Part shown: positions 12,167 through 24,589 of the stretch, one piece after another
How the letters are laid out: each line of letters opens with the position of its first letter
Position numbering within the stretch: the stretch's first letter is position 1
Source: Metaphire vulgaris
Taxonomy: Eukaryota; Annelida; Clitellata; Crassiclitellata; Megascolecidae
Assembly (NCBI GenBank): GCA_018105865.1
Contig: CM030841.1
Coordinates: forward strand, 13,419,682-13,483,681
Reading direction: 5' to 3'
Length of the DNA stretch: 64,000 bases
The notes under the pieces: model-generated
What the model was told of the DNA's origin: nothing
The model's database searches: none
What the model saw: the letters and a program-made list of their open reading frames with translations, nothing else
Translations under genes and position numbers: made by a program

Positions 12167-12331
12167 CAGGGGCGTAGCGACGGGGGTATATCAGTATATA
12201 TACCCCCCAAAAAAAAAATCAGGCTACCTTAAAGTTCTTAATGTGTTTTTAAAGTTTTCAACTTTTTAAAGGTTTATACCCCCAAATCACATTATATCCC
12301 TCCCCCAATCAAATTCCTGGCTACGCCCCTG
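12167..12331. mobile_element. hAT-type MITE, CAGGGGCGTAGC family
   Basis: Termini CAGGGGCGTAGC / GGCTACGCCCCTG with perfect 8-bp duplication ATCTCCAT. Confidence 0.88.
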
Positions 12332-13267
12332 ATCTCCATCAACACGGCCATTATACTGTCTATATTAAGGTACGGATATGTGTAGCCTATATTTCGATTC
12401 GGAAGCAGTCTAAGTAGCACAAAGTCATTACAGTATATACAAGTCCACTACCAGTAATAAATAGACTTTTATAATTACAGTAGTTCCGTTCAAAACAAGC
12501 TTCAATCCGTCGCGGTCATAAATTGCAAGTTAATGAATTCATCAGATTTCTCTAACAAAATCTTGCCGTGGCGTGCCTATCAATGCTTGTCAATGTGTTT
12601 TTGGGTATATGCGTGACGGAAATTCGAAATCTAATTCCAATTTCGTTTTCTCGTTGCAAAAAATATGATCCTAACAGGAAAAGCAGCGATTCCTCTATAT
12701 TGCAGTATTGCAATGTACACTAGTACTCAAGATTAAATTGTAGATTTTCAATAAATCTGTGGTTTTATTGCTTAGCATTGCAATACCTGAAATTAAGGAT
12801 TCTACAGTTTGAGAGGTGGGCTGGCTGGCTGGCTGGCTACTGCTTCCGTGACTGTCCACACAGGTATAGATTAAATTAATTCATTTATTTCAAATATAGA
12901 TTTCATAAATTAAATTAATTCATTTATCTAAGGATGTTCACTGATCCAAGATTTGTGACGTACGTACTTTTTAGGGTGGTCCGAGATTTGTGACAGTTTG
13001 TGACAAGAGCGGGGATCAGAAATGGCCACAAATAGCGTGACGCACTTTATGGACGGTCCCTTACAACGTAAAATTAATTAAGATTATTATTATTATGTTT
13101 TTTTAGAAATACTCAATACCAATTGTTTTAGCCAGTTCTTTCATTTTCAATTCATATTTTAGAAGTATTTTGTCTAACACTTTGATAGCGACACGCCTGT
13201 GAAGCAGTACTTTATCGGTTTCCATCTATCTTGCTGAATGATCGTTAAAAAGAGATGCTCCATTGCT

Positions 13268-13268
<1 letters not shown>

Positions 13269-13312
<44 letters not shown>
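13269..13312. repeat. (AT)n microsatellite
   Basis: 22 units, 270 bp outside the LTR retrotransposon. Confidence 0.95.
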
Positions 13313-13313
<1 letters not shown>

Positions 13314-13580
13314 TAAACATAACCAATACCAAAATTCGAATTGATGTGATTTCACAACAACAACAACAACATGGTTTAGTATCGCTGCGTATCAGACTGC
13401 CTGCTTGGCGCCATTTTGAAACTGCGGAATTCGAGACCATAGCTTTATTATAACAAAGCAATGTCTAAAGTCTTGTAAAATTCTAAACAGAGAGATTTCT
13501 TCTTAACCTCATGCACCAAGCGTTGACTTTTCACAGAAGATTTAAGTTACCAGAGGATCTAGAATAATGACCGATGCTAT

Positions 13581-14505
13581 TATCACCGAGCGGGGTTTCG
13601 GCTATTAATGAGTTACAACTTATCATGCGAGAGGTATGACATTTCTGAATCTCTAATTCACACTACTCGAAAGAAACCCGCACGATGATCTCTTGGAACA
13701 CTCGCTCAAACACAACCCAATAAATCCAAAGACTTCCTTTCTCAAAATCAAATAACATTTATTAAAAATCTCTTAACTATTCACTCATCAACATAAGGCT
13801 CAAGTTAGTAAAGCATGGGTCTGGTTGTTACTGGAGAATGTTCAGTAGACTAGAGTACAGCTTAAAACTTGACTGTACATAATTATATATATAAATATTA
13901 ATTTGACTTGCACGTAGTTGTTCATAGCGTTCAGGAAGATAGCGGAATAAACGTCGGTCATCAGTTCTGTTGCATGTTGTCGAACCCTGGATACGCCATC
14001 AGACCTTGGACGATTCGGAACCAATTCACGGCGGCTACGTTCTTGAAGACCCGCAGACGTGACGACACTCTCTCGGACGCTTTCGTCGACTGTGGACGAG
14101 ACGGCGGTTTCGTAGTGACGCCCCGACGAATGTAGACAAGACGCCCCTTCGTAGTGACGCCCTCGTTGTCTATTCGCACGTCGACTGGACGACCGGAACG
14201 ATGTTTCGTCTCGAAGTATCGACTGAGTAGAGATGACGACGCCACATAGTAGATCGAGAAGTTGCTCGGTTCCAGTAGACTTCCGCTTCCACGAGACGCG
14301 ATCCAGTTGAGGCTCTTCCTTCCTACTGCTGCTTTACAACGCACTGGTTATATACCTTTTACCTAGAACATTCTAGAACTATTGGTCAGCCATGCATGAC
14401 GATGCGCACGGCCCTAACTGCAATGTTGACCCACTTAACTAAAGACCAGAATTTTCCATTTTAACACACCACACACACATACATACACACATTCACTGCC
14501 ATACT
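13581..14505 (-). repeat. 3' LTR of the retrotransposon
   Basis: 925-bp direct copy of 21209-22134. On the minus strand it is preceded by a purine run, as expected for a 3' LTR. High identity to its partner implies very recent insertion or gene conversion. Confidence 0.95.
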
Positions 14506-14516
14506 TCCCTCTACCT
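14506..14516 (-). other. Candidate polypurine tract
   Basis: Minus strand reads AGGTAGAGGGA directly before the AGTATGG start of the 3' LTR, the position where plus-strand DNA synthesis is primed in LTR elements. Confidence 0.65.
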
Positions 14517-15065
14517 TAATTAAGACAACGTCTCGTTGTCTAGAAATCCATTAGACAAAAGAGTAACTTAACTATGTACTTAACTAACAACACATTAATC
14601 AGTATGCATAATATACTCAATACTTGTACTCGTTAAAAAGCAACATCAGCATCATCTCATAATCTCATTTGACTTATCACTATGCAAGTCACTATAATTC
14701 ACTTGCATCTTCTAATATCATACACTAATTCTTAATTATAACACTTAACCAACTATCACGAGATTTGGTATTCTTGGTATGAAAACTCCATAACAACACA
14801 CAAAATCCCTGACAACCACAAACTCCACAACAACCACTTAAATATCGAGAACTGGTATCCATGGTATAAATGATTCTCTATAAACTCTATTCAACACTCA
14901 GTAACGTTAGACAGCAACGACTAGTGGTAATCAACAATAAGTCGATAAATTGCTATTCTGAATTTCATCACCCAACACGTGACCACAAGGACGGCCGTAC
15001 CCTATGATCCGCTAAAGATGACAAATTCCAGGTCTAAATAACTTATACAACACAACCCTTAATTA

Positions 15066-15563
15066 CTATCTACGACGCTTCCTTACTCTACCTGTCAGTG
15101 TACGACTTAAATGATAATCATGCTTCAACTTATCCGACAAATTACATTCAGGTTCCCACGTGATGCTTCTTGGTTGAACTGCCCACAAAATCTTATAATG
15201 TCTTACTCCATTAATATTCTTACACGCTAATACTTTCTCAACATCATACCATTGAGAATTAGAATCCTTAAAATCATCAACTAAAACAGAATCCTTCTTA
15301 ACTAAATCTGTACATTCAACTGAATTATCAACAGTTGTCTTAGGAGAAATATTAATATTTACATCCGACTTTGTTTGATCCTTATCAAAAGGCGTTGAAT
15401 CCTTACTTGACCCCCCTGTAATGACGTTATCATGAGTAAGTGACAAACTTTCATCATCATCCAACGCAACAAAATCCACAGGACTACTAAATCTTACATC
15501 TAAATCCTCGGATGACTGAACATCCTGTGTTAAAGAATTACTATTAACAAACTTTGCTAACAA
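15066..15563 (-). pseudogene. C-terminal chromodomain of the integrase
   Basis: Acidic Ser/Asp-rich linker, then YDVEKVLACKNINGVRHYKI and ITWEPECNL, matching the chromodomain pattern of an aromatic beta strand, K-x-x-W-like strand and TWEP. In chromoviruses this module steers integration to marked chromatin. It ends with a basic KRRR tail and stop near the end of the interior. Confidence 0.85.
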
Positions 15564-16107
15564 GTCTTCGACCTTGATTGAATGGCTTCAAACGATTCTG
15601 ATGAACAGGTGACGGATGTTTAATATTGGTCTTTGAATGTCTTAGAATGTAAACGTCATTAGATAATACATTGGTGACATAATAAGGACCCGTCCACTTT
15701 CTGGTTAATTTAGGACTCTGGCCTTTTCGTTTACGTAAGTCCAAGAGCCATACCAGAGACCCTGGCACATAAACTCTTGTACTTTGTGTATCTTGATCAT
15801 ACTTCTTTCTATAACACTCCTGAGCTTCTGCAATGTTTTGTTTTGCCACTTTATGTGCAATCTCCAATTTCGTTATTAATTGTTGAACATAGTCATCGGT
15901 ACTTGTAACACCCGTACTATGATAATTAAGTGATGAAATTTGGGAAGGTAAATTCATTTCTCTTCCAAACATTAAGTAATAAGGACTAAAGGCTGTGCTT
16001 GAAGCAGATGGAGTGGCTCTATGCGCCATCATGATTCCTGGGATAAATTCGTCCCAATTCTTTTGATCAAAACAATGAATTCTTAATGATTGCCAAATTT
16101 GGCCCAT
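15544..16107 (-). pseudogene. Integrase C-terminal part with GPY/F module
   Basis: Continues the integrase in a new frame: MAHRATPSAS and SPYYLMFGRE, then RKWTGPYYV, the GPY/F module found in integrases of many Ty3/gypsy lineages. DNA binding or target contact is the usual inferred role. Confidence 0.85.
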
Positions 16108-16520
16108 TGACGTTCAATTAATGAATTTGACATCGGATGGTAACTAGATGTTAAAGTTCTCTTTACATTAAATAGCTTACACAGTTCTGCCACTATAGAA
16201 CTTAGAAACGATTTTCCTCTATCAGATAAAAGCGAAGCCGGAGGACCTAGACGAGTAAACACTTGTTCATAGAGAACTGTTGCTATAGTACTACTTTGCT
16301 GATTTGGAATTCCAAAACATTCAGGCCACTTGGTGAAAGAATCCATAACTAAAAGTAAATGACGATTACCACGATTAGTTACAGGTAAAGGACCAGCACA
16401 GTCTATTTGAAACCTCCCAAAAGACTCAACAATGGGCAAAGGATGCAGTGGAGCCCGAATCAAATGAGTAGGTCTTTTAGAAGCTTGACAATCCTCACAA
16501 GTTGCTATGAATTCAGAGAC
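16083..16520 (-). pseudogene. Integrase catalytic core (DD35E)
   Basis: Upstream of the first Met the frame holds the Cys pair CEDC of the zinc finger. The core shows FQIDCAGP, SDRGKSF and YHPMSNSLIER; 35 residues separate the second Asp from the Glu. The frame breaks a few residues later. Confidence 0.88.
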
Positions 16521-16524
16521 ATCG

Positions 16525-17527
16525 CTAAAAAAGTCTGTCCCAATAATACCTTGAACGTATCAAAAGATAACAGCGATCTAATGCTGGATGATCAAAATTT
16601 GAATGACAATCAGTCAAGACAGTTTCTCTTAATGATTTTGGAACTACTAGTTGCATAATAAGAGGCTTAGCTACAGCAATATTCTTTGTACGAGGTTGAA
16701 ATAAATGATAGAGAACACCATTGATCAAAGTAAATTGTTCTATTTGTAAAAGCAATTTTCGAGCTTGTTTATCATCCTTAGGTAACATAGAAGATTCCAA
16801 ATAATCAATGAATGGACGCAACTCTTCACACTCAAGTTGTGCTTTTCGAATATCCACGTTATCAAAGATATCATGTTGCCAAATATTACCAACTGATGAT
16901 GACTGTGAAATTGAATCATGAACAGCAGAACAAATTACCCCAGATTCTGACTCAAAATTAAGTTTAACTTCCCACCATTGATTTTCTTCTAATGACTCAT
17001 CAACTTCCTTGATTGTAGACAAATAAATATCATCCCTGAGAAATACATCATCGACAGGTACATCAGGTGGAGGAGGATAATTAAGTCTAGACAATGCGTC
17101 AGCCGGTTGATTTAATTTACCTTGCTTGTATTGAACAGAAAAATTATAGCCCTGCAACAGAAGACTCCATCGCACTAGTCTACCCTGTGTGGACGCACGG
17201 AGGTCTTGAATATAACGTAAAGAAATATGGTCTGTTTCGACGACAAAATGGCTATGAATTAAGAACGAATGAAAATGGCGAATTGCTTCAACCACTGCAA
17301 GACATTCCAATTCAGAGATAGACCAAAATCTTTCGTTTTGTCTTAATGCTCGCCCCAAATTCGACTGGACGAACATTCCCATCCTTGTCACGTTGGCTCA
17401 AGACATACCCGATTGATATAGTACTGGCGTCTGTCGATAAAATAAAAGGAGCATTCAAATCAGGAAACATTAGTATGGGCGTTGTCATCAAAGCTTGTTT
17501 GAGAACTTGAAATGCTTCTTCATGCAT
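16525..17527 (-). pseudogene. RNase H domain, linker and integrase zinc finger (start)
   Basis: Two overlapping frames. The first (17312-17527) has FILSTDAS and the second (16525-17391) ELECLAVVEAIRHF, TDHISLRYI and ADALSR, together a Ty3-type RNase H. The second then runs into the integrase N-terminal region with DCHSNFDHP and breaks before the zinc-binding cysteines. Confidence 0.88.
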
Positions 17528-17565
17528 CCGTCAAAGAAATGACATACCTTTCCTTAAAAGCTCGT

Positions 17566-18366
17566 TCAAAGGTGCCGCAATTTTTGCGTACCCCGGACGT
17601 ACCGACGATAAAAGTTGCAAAAACCTAGATAGCGACGAAGCTCAGTGACATTCTGTGGTTTAGGATAATTTTTAATTTTATCGACTTTCCGACTATCAAC
17701 CTCCAATCCTTTATCACTAAGAACATGACCCAGAAAATACAACTTATTCAAACCAAACTGACACTTTTGTGGATGTAACCGAAGGTTAGCATGACGTAAC
17801 TTTCCCAAAACTATTTCCAAATGTACCAAATGTTCATCAAAATTGGAACTGAAAACCAAAATATCATCTATATACACCAAAACAAACTTCCATAGTTCAC
17901 CTTGAAAAATATTTTGTAGCAAAGACTGGAATACGGCTGGGGCATTTCGGAGACCATAGGCTAAACGTTTAAACGAATATGCACCTTCATGAGTGACAAA
18001 CGTTGAATAAATGGTAGGGTCTAGCCACACCTGCTTATAACTTTCCTTCATATCAATTGCTGAAAACCAACAAGGTTTGTTATAAGACATTGAATCTATC
18101 ACTGTCTCTATGGTTGGTAATTCAAATTTCATTTCATAAGTCTGCATATTAAGTCTACGATAATCAACAACAAAACGTGGACTCGCTGACTGTTTCTTAG
18201 ACACTAGGAGAACAGGAGATCTCCAAGGACTAAAACTCGGTTCTATTATGTCATTTTCTAACATTTCCTTCACTTGTCGATTAATTTCTTGTCTCACTAC
18301 AGGATTATGTCTATAAGGTTTCTGACTAATAGGAGCACCAAAAGTTTGAATAGTGTGTTTTATCAT
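17566..18366 (-). pseudogene. Reverse transcriptase domain
   Basis: Visible RT motifs in order: SPWRSPVLLV, FVVDYRRLN, the palm YIDD (VLVYIDDILVFS) and FLGHVLSDKGL, then the connection RYLGFCNFYRRYV. The metal-binding aspartates are present. The frame stops before RNase H, which continues in another frame. Confidence 0.93.
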
Positions 18367-18440
18367 AGAAGTACCAGGTAACTGACTTAAATCTTGTGCA
18401 AATAAATCCCTGTTCTTATATAAAAGCGCAGAAAGAGATT

Positions 18441-18979
18441 CTAATTGCGATGGCTGTAAAAAGTGTCTACAGGCAATTGTATACCCAAAGCATTCAATTG
18501 CAACACCCTTTCATCATGCGAAGGCAAATTAACAGACGACTGTGCTTGTACAACCTGCATAGACGCACAATTATGCACATCGGCCAAACAAATCGACGCA
18601 ATCCTCATATTAGCAGGTAAAGATATTTTGGAACATGTAGGATTAAGTTGCACAAACGAAGTATCTGCATTCGGTTTGACTAAAATATTAGCCACTAAAG
18701 CCTGAGTCTTGTTATAAATCCCAAAGGTTCAATAACAGAATCTCTATTTACATATTTAAAAGGTATCTTGACACGAACAAAGACAAGAGACTTCGGAGGA
18801 ATAGTAACTTTGTCTGGCAAACGCAAAATAGAAAATAACCCCTGGTGCTTTGAGAGAAAACTTAAAGTCACTAGTTCATCAAACAAAGTCAAAGTATGAG
18901 CCCTATAATCTATGACTGCTTTGTTAGACAACAGAAAATCATGACCTAAAATAAGAGACTTGACAAGTTTTAGGCACAA
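18441..18979 (-). pseudogene. Protease-to-RT connecting region (broken)
   Basis: Two consecutive reading frames meet at about 18695. The first has a protease-like hydrophobic patch (LILGHDFL) and the second a linker with scattered Cys residues. No catalytic motif; position alone places it between protease and RT. Confidence 0.6.
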
Positions 18980-19027
18980 CTAAAAACTGAACATCCACAA
19001 TCAATCCTGAAAAATTCAATGGAATGG

Positions 19028-19243
19028 TTACAACCCCAAAATTTTCAATGGTACATTATTAGCCCCTAACAATCTTATATCAACTGGTTGTATAGACTGC
19101 TGAGGAATATTCAATTTTCGAATCATATCCAATGACACCGCAGATCTAGCTGCGCCAGTGTCTACCAACACAGAAAAAGATTTACCAAAGATCTTTACAA
19201 AAATTTCTGAACTGTTTTCCATTGAATTTGACAAAGATTGCAA
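19028..19243 (-). pseudogene. Retroviral-type aspartic protease
   Basis: VLVDTGAARSAVS carries the catalytic D-T-G triad of retropepsins, followed by a hydrophobic ILGL-type end. Isolated in its own frame, so separated from gag and RT by frame changes. Confidence 0.85.
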
Positions 19244-19300
19244 TTTCTCATTATTATTATTCGGATGAAACCAGCGCTTTTGAGGCGCCGGTTCTGATTG

Positions 19301-19882
19301 CTATCTAGAACCTAGTTTAGCTTTCCAGCATAATCTGGCATAGTGGTTTTTATGCCCGCAAATTCTACAGTGAAGCCCATATGCTGGACATCTATCATTC
19401 AACTGATGTAAGTTCCCACATTTCGTACAATGAACAACAGACGGCGTAGGAAAATTGTTAAACTGATTGTGTCTATAGAACTGTTGAGGCCTCTGTTGAC
19501 GAAATCTACGAGAGTTGAACACATTCTGTCGACCTTGTGTACGCCAATTTGATTGAGAATTGAACCGCGAATCCCCAGATGAATGTGGACCAAAAGTATC
19601 TGCTGTTGAAATACTTTTAGGCTGCCGACTAAAATTCACACACCTGTTATTATACACCTGGCTTTGCTGTTTCTGACTCAAATGTGGATTCAAGAATTGG
19701 TCTGCACCTGCACAATGAGCCCCCCTCAAGGTATTCGACTGCATAGGTGCCAACGATGATGTAGAATTAATTGCGAGTCGTTCTACCTGCTGTTTTAATT
19801 CTGACAACGACTTTAATACGTCGGCATTAGAATCAGGTAGTGACTCACTAGCGATTTGATAAAGTGCTGCAGATTGTAACAA
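19301..19882 (-). pseudogene. gag nucleocapsid with two zinc knuckles
   Basis: Basic, Gln/Asn/Arg-rich region ending in two Cys-His boxes: CTKCGNLHQLNDRC and CRICGHKNHYARLC. These bind genomic RNA in retroelements. The frame closes at 19301, just before the protease. Confidence 0.85.
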
Positions 19883-20050
19883 TTCTTCAATAGACTTTAC
19901 CCCTTTTGTAAAACACAGTTTTTCACACTGGGCAGTAATCCATTTAAAACAATCTGAAACACCGTATCAGAAGATAATTGCAGTCTGTCCCCTTTACACT
20001 GAATTCCAGCCACAAAATCGTGTACATTTTGCGAAGGTAACTGTCTCGTT

Positions 20051-20480
20051 TTACAAAAGTCCTATCTCTTTCCATGGTTTATCAAAAATGGTATAGCGCT
20101 CAATAAAAAGTTTTGACAATTCCTGAAAATTAGTGAATGATGTTTTTGGAACTGTTTTAAACCATACAGCTGCCGAATCCCTCAACAATAACTGAAAAGC
20201 AGAAATCATTGCTTTTTCATCAAGCTGCTGAAACGAGGCCCATAATTTTAGATCTTGGATGAACTGACGAGGATCTTCCTTTGAAGTGCCTGTGTAAATA
20301 GTTAGGGCAGAAAAGTCCAGACCTAGCAACATGTCTAGAAGTAAGAGGCACCAAAGGAAGTACTGATGACAAATGCGGTGGTGAAAAATCAAGCAATCCC
20401 TGTGAACCAGATATAAGGTTGTCTGCGTGAGGCGACAATTCGGGCGGGCTTTCTAGGTTAAAATAATTCGGATTGAGCAA
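20051..20480 (-). pseudogene. gag capsid-like region (broken)
   Basis: Two overlapping frames cover this stretch. The inner one (20051-20392) has the gypsy-gag pattern DPRQFIQDLKLW and AAVWFKTVP and a helix-rich character. The change of frame near 20392 is one of several breaks. Confidence 0.7.
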
Positions 20481-20879
20481 AAGTTACTCTGATCAGACGT
20501 TTCAGATGCGCTAGAAAAACACTGATGCGAACCCCAAATGATCCATTACTATAGCTAAATCTATGCCTTTCACCAATACAAGTGAACACCAATCAATTCA
20601 ACCGTGACGACCACCAAAACTTAGAATAATAAGCAATATTAACACTGTTAAATATGCAATCAAAGCACAATTTTATCCACAAACGATTGAGTGACTGATG
20701 AACGAAACTTAGCAAAATAATAAATCTCAGTTCATGGAGAAAAGAACAATATAATTTATACTAGCGATATGAAATTCTTAACTATACATTAATACTTAAT
20801 TAGTTAAGTCGTGGTTCTACATCAAGCACGACCAAATTTCAAAACCTTCATGAAATATCCACAAAGCAATACTTAAATA

Positions 20880-21208
20880 TTCATCACATCAAATCACCAA
20901 ATAATGGACGACCCAATGACGAACCAAATAATGGACGAATCAAATGAACCAAATATTGGACGAACCAAACGAACCAAAATAATGGACGAACCAAACGAAT
21001 CAAAGCCAAAAATTAACTAATTAACCAGCCTATGAAAATTCTCCATCAACTATCCAACAAACGGTGGACCAAACAAAATCAAAAAGCCACGGTTCCTTCC
21101 ACCAACTAACTACTCGACTTATCAACAAAAGGTGGAGAAAACCCTTAGGTTTTCCATCAACTATCTAGCCAACAGACAGTGGACCAAACCCCTAGGTTCT
21201 CCTCCAAC
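20880..21208 (-). repeat. Tandem repeats in the retrotransposon leader
   Basis: Between the 5' LTR and gag, a unit containing AATAATGGACGAACCAA occurs about four times with drift (20898-21003). Nearer the LTR, a unit with GGTGGA...CCATCAACTATC-like sequence recurs about three times. Such leader repeats are common in LTR elements and may reflect replication slippage. Confidence 0.6.
21190..21208 (-). other. Candidate primer-binding region
   Basis: Just inside the 5' LTR the minus strand reads GTTGGAGGAGAACCTAGG. A TGG two bases from the LTR end is typical of a tRNA primer site, but I cannot match the rest to a particular tRNA. Confidence 0.35.
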
Positions 21209-22134
21209 TATCACCGAGCGGGGTTTCGGCTATTAATGAGTTACAACTTATCATGCGAGAGGTATGACATTTCTGAATCTCTAATTCACACTACTCGAAA
21301 GAAACCCGCACGATGATCTCTTGGAACACTCGCTCAAACACAACCCAATAAATCCAAAGACTTCCTTTCTCAAAATCAAATAACATTTATTAAAAATCTC
21401 TTAACTATTCACTCATCAACATAAGGCTCAAGTTAGTAAAGCATGGGTCTGGTTGTTACTGGAGAATGTTCAGTAGACTAGAGTACAGCTTAAAACTTGA
21501 CTGTACATAATTATATATATAAATATTAATTTGACTTGCACGTAGTTGTTCATAGCGTTCAGGAAGATAGCGGAATAAACGTCGGTCATCAGTTCTGTTG
21601 CATGTTGTCGAACCCTGGATACGCCATCAGACCTTGGACGATTCGGAACCAATTCACGGCGGCTACGTTCTTGAAGACCCGCAGACGTGACGACACTCTC
21701 TCGGACGCTTTCGTCGACTGTGGACGAGACGGCGGTTTCGTAGTGACGCCCACGACGAATGTAGACAAGACGCCCCTTCGTAGTGACGCCCTCGTTGTCT
21801 ATTCGCACGTCGACTGGACGACCGGAACGATGTTTCGTCTCGAAGTATCGACTGAGTAGAGATGACGACGCCACATAGTAGATCGAGAAGTTGCTCGGTT
21901 CCAGTAGACTTCCGCTTCCACGAGACGCGATCCAGTTGAGGCTCTTCCTTCCTACTGCTGCTTTACAACGCACTGGTTATATACCTTTTACCTAGAACAT
22001 TCTAGAACTATTGGTCAGCCATGCATGACGATGCGCACGGCCCTAACTGCAATGTTGACCCACTTAACTAAAGACCAGAATTTTCCATTTTAACACACCA
22101 CACACACATACATACACACATTCACTGCCATACT
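21209..22134 (-). repeat. 5' LTR of the retrotransposon
   Basis: 926 bp. It matches the other LTR throughout my read-through apart from one extra base (GCCCACGACG here, GCCCCGACG there). ORFs inside it are not retrotransposon proteins. Confidence 0.95.
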
Positions 22135-22414
22135 ATTTATAATCTAAATGTTATCATTTCTATCACAGGGATAAACTGCATACTATAGTGATCTCTTTCT
22201 TATATTAAGCATGAGCTTAAGCTTCTATTAGGCCTCTAGGCATGAGTCCCCATTTTTTAGAAGTTACCATAGAGAAGGGTATGGCATAGGGGTTGGATCT
22301 CCCACTTTTTCCTCCAAGTTTTCGCCGCTAATGATGCAAAACAGACATGAGAGCCAGAGATATAACTGCGGATGTCTTTCCGGTGGAATTTCTGATCCGC
22401 CAAACACAAATGAG

Positions 22415-22601
22415 CAGTGGCGGCTCCACCGGGGGGCAGGGGGCCCGTACCCCCCTATTGAGTGTCTGCCCCCCAGTGGCCCCCCAGTTGGGACCCTATA
22501 CTTAATGCTACATACATTAAACAACAAATGGTTGGCCCCCATGATTAGAAGTTGCCACCCCAACGCCCCCCCCCACTTGCCAAATTCTAGAGCCGCCACT
22601 G
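22415..22601. mobile_element. hAT-type MITE, CAGTGGCGGCTC family
   Basis: 187 bp; termini CAGTGGCGGCTCCACC / AGAGCCGCCACTG with perfect 8-bp duplication CAAATGAG. Other copies: 39540-39733, 51056-51242, 57018-57205, 61578-61925. The five copies are very alike, so the family is young. Confidence 0.92.
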
Positions 22602-23194
22602 CAAATGAGGCTTCAGTTCAGACTGAGCCATGCGGATTACGAAGGGTCATTAGATAACGGCACCGTTTGAAATAACATGCTCATCTAGAGTAGACTTCGT
22701 TTGAAATACATCGCATGCATCGACAAACAAGTGAATTTTCCTTTTCAGCGAAGCTTCTGCAGTCAACGGTCTTTTTATCTCCGATAAATGTGTCGTTCGG
22801 TGACCATAACAATCTCGGATGGGTAAGGCCTATTCGACCCTGGATAAAAGGCCCATAAAAACCTGCCACGCCGCAGAAGCATTAAATCTGCATCTATAAT
22901 GTAAAACTGGTTGTCCGTTCCTATAAGCAGTGGCCAGTCGCTCATCGGCCTTAAGGTTTACGATCACAAGGTATAGGCCGGCGTTTTACTTAAAGGACAT
23001 AGAATTCATGAAGCAAATTGAGCGCGTGCAGAGAAAAAGCTTTCAACTGTCTGGTTCTTCTTCTTCTTCTTCTTCTTCTTCTTCTTCTTCTTCTTCTTCT
23101 TCTTCTTCTTCTTCTTCTTTAGGTGCTGTGTATTTCTACGTTAGCGACCATGGATTTCCACTTTGTTCGATCTTGACATCCTCTTATTAATTCC

Positions 23195-23530
23195 ATGTTA
23201 TTCTTTACTCCTCAATTCCTTCTCGTAGTCAGTCTACAATATAATAGATGTTTCTCTGCATTCCTCTCGCTCTTTTTCCCTCTACTTTTCCGGTTATTGC
23301 CAAATGATCCAGGCCTTCCTTTCTCATTACGTGTCCGAAGAAGGAAGGCTGCCTTTTTGATGGTCACCATCAGACTTCTTTCTATTCCAATTTCATTCGA
23401 GATTTCTTCGTTGGTTTTCTTTTTCGTCCATGCAATCTTCAGCATCCTTCGCAAAACCAACATTTCGGTGGCTTCCAATTTCTTCTGCATGGCCTTGGAT
23501 ATAGTCCATGTCTCTGCTCCATACAGTACT
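23195..23530 (-). pseudogene. Non-LTR retrotransposon fragment (C-terminal RT region)
   Basis: Minus strand reads YGAETWTISKAMQKKLEATE then LRRMLKIAWTKKKTNEEI, the pattern found at the C-terminal end of many LINE reverse transcriptases. It is interrupted and lacks the catalytic part. Confidence 0.7.
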
Positions 23531-23923
23531 GATACTTAGATACTCTTTCAGGTTTATTTAAACGTTTAAACTCAGCTAGTGTATCAAGTATTACAGTGTG
23601 CGAGTGTTTGAGCGTATGTGTGTGTGTGTGTGTTCCGTACAATCAACTCCATATAATGTATATAACGACGATAGACTGCGCAGTTGTTCTAACGTAAACA
23701 GGTCACACTTGTCTATTGGAACAGTGTAGGCCTATAGGTGTATTATTGACAGGAGGCGTAACACGCGAATTTCTTCAACCTGGAGACCGTAAAATAGATT
23801 TGAAAAGAGAGATTCCTGATCAACGTCTTCTTTATCGCTTTCTAATCCGATACGATATTCGACTTTAACGATTTGCCATTGAGATTTCGCACGGCCAGCT
23901 GCATCAACAAAAATTTTGTTTTT

Positions 23924-23996
<73 letters not shown>

Positions 23997-24310
23997 CAGA
24001 TTAAATAGCCACAGACTAATCAGATAGACAGACGGGGGAGAAACACACAGACAGACAGACAGACAGGCAGACAGAGACAGAGACAGAGAGACTGTCTCTG
24101 CAGACCAGCGTCCTATAGAAACTTCTCTCCTCTAATGCTTTTATAATTTCAGACCTTGCCCGTGCAATCGTGCATCAATCGATACACTGTGGGCAATCAA
24201 AAATCAACCATTGACTACAGTAACCGTGTAAATTAATCTGGCAACAGAAATGCCATGTAAAAACGAAACACCGCGTCCTTTAAAACCGCCCGTCTTAAGA
24301 AATGGAACTA

Positions 24311-24483
24311 CAGTAGAACTTCGTTATGACGTACTTACTTAGCGGGTCTGCAAAAGGTGGTACAGTATATCCGAGGTGCGTTATATCCAATGCCATCTAA
24401 ATACGGTAGACGGGACCGTACAGTTCGGTACGTCATAACCGAGTATACGTTATAACCGAGTCCGTTATAACGATGTTCTACTG
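24311..24483. mobile_element. Pogo/Tc-type MITE (CAGTAGAAC family)
   Basis: Termini CAGTAGAACTTCGTTATGAC / GTTATAACGATGTTCTACTG flanked by TA. Rich in GTTATAACG-type repeats, typical of short Tigger-like elements. Confidence 0.7.
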
Positions 24484-24589
24484 TATTTCCGCTTAAAATA
24501 TACTGCAAGCCTACTGCTCATATAGAACAGTACATATTATATAGAGGCGCATATGGACTGTTCATGTAAGTGGCTATTTAATCAAACTA

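Larger units (their letters stand above)
13581..22134 (-). mobile_element. Ty3/gypsy-type LTR retrotransposon with chromodomain (8.55 kb)
   Basis: Two direct repeats of ~925 bp bound a 6.7-kb interior read on the minus strand. Order from the 5' LTR: gag with CCHC knuckles, protease, RT, RNase H, integrase, chromodomain; RT before integrase is the Metaviridae order. LTRs begin AGTATGG and end GGTGATA (minus), not TG...CA. I do not see a convincing target-site duplication: flanks read TAAAT before and ATAGC after. The coding region changes frame many times, so this copy is not autonomous as read. Confidence 0.95.

Noticed and set aside
13842..14344. ORFs within the LTRs (also at 21470-21973)
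   Set aside because: They lie wholly inside both LTRs and have no retroelement or host motif; chance frames in GC-rich LTR sequence.
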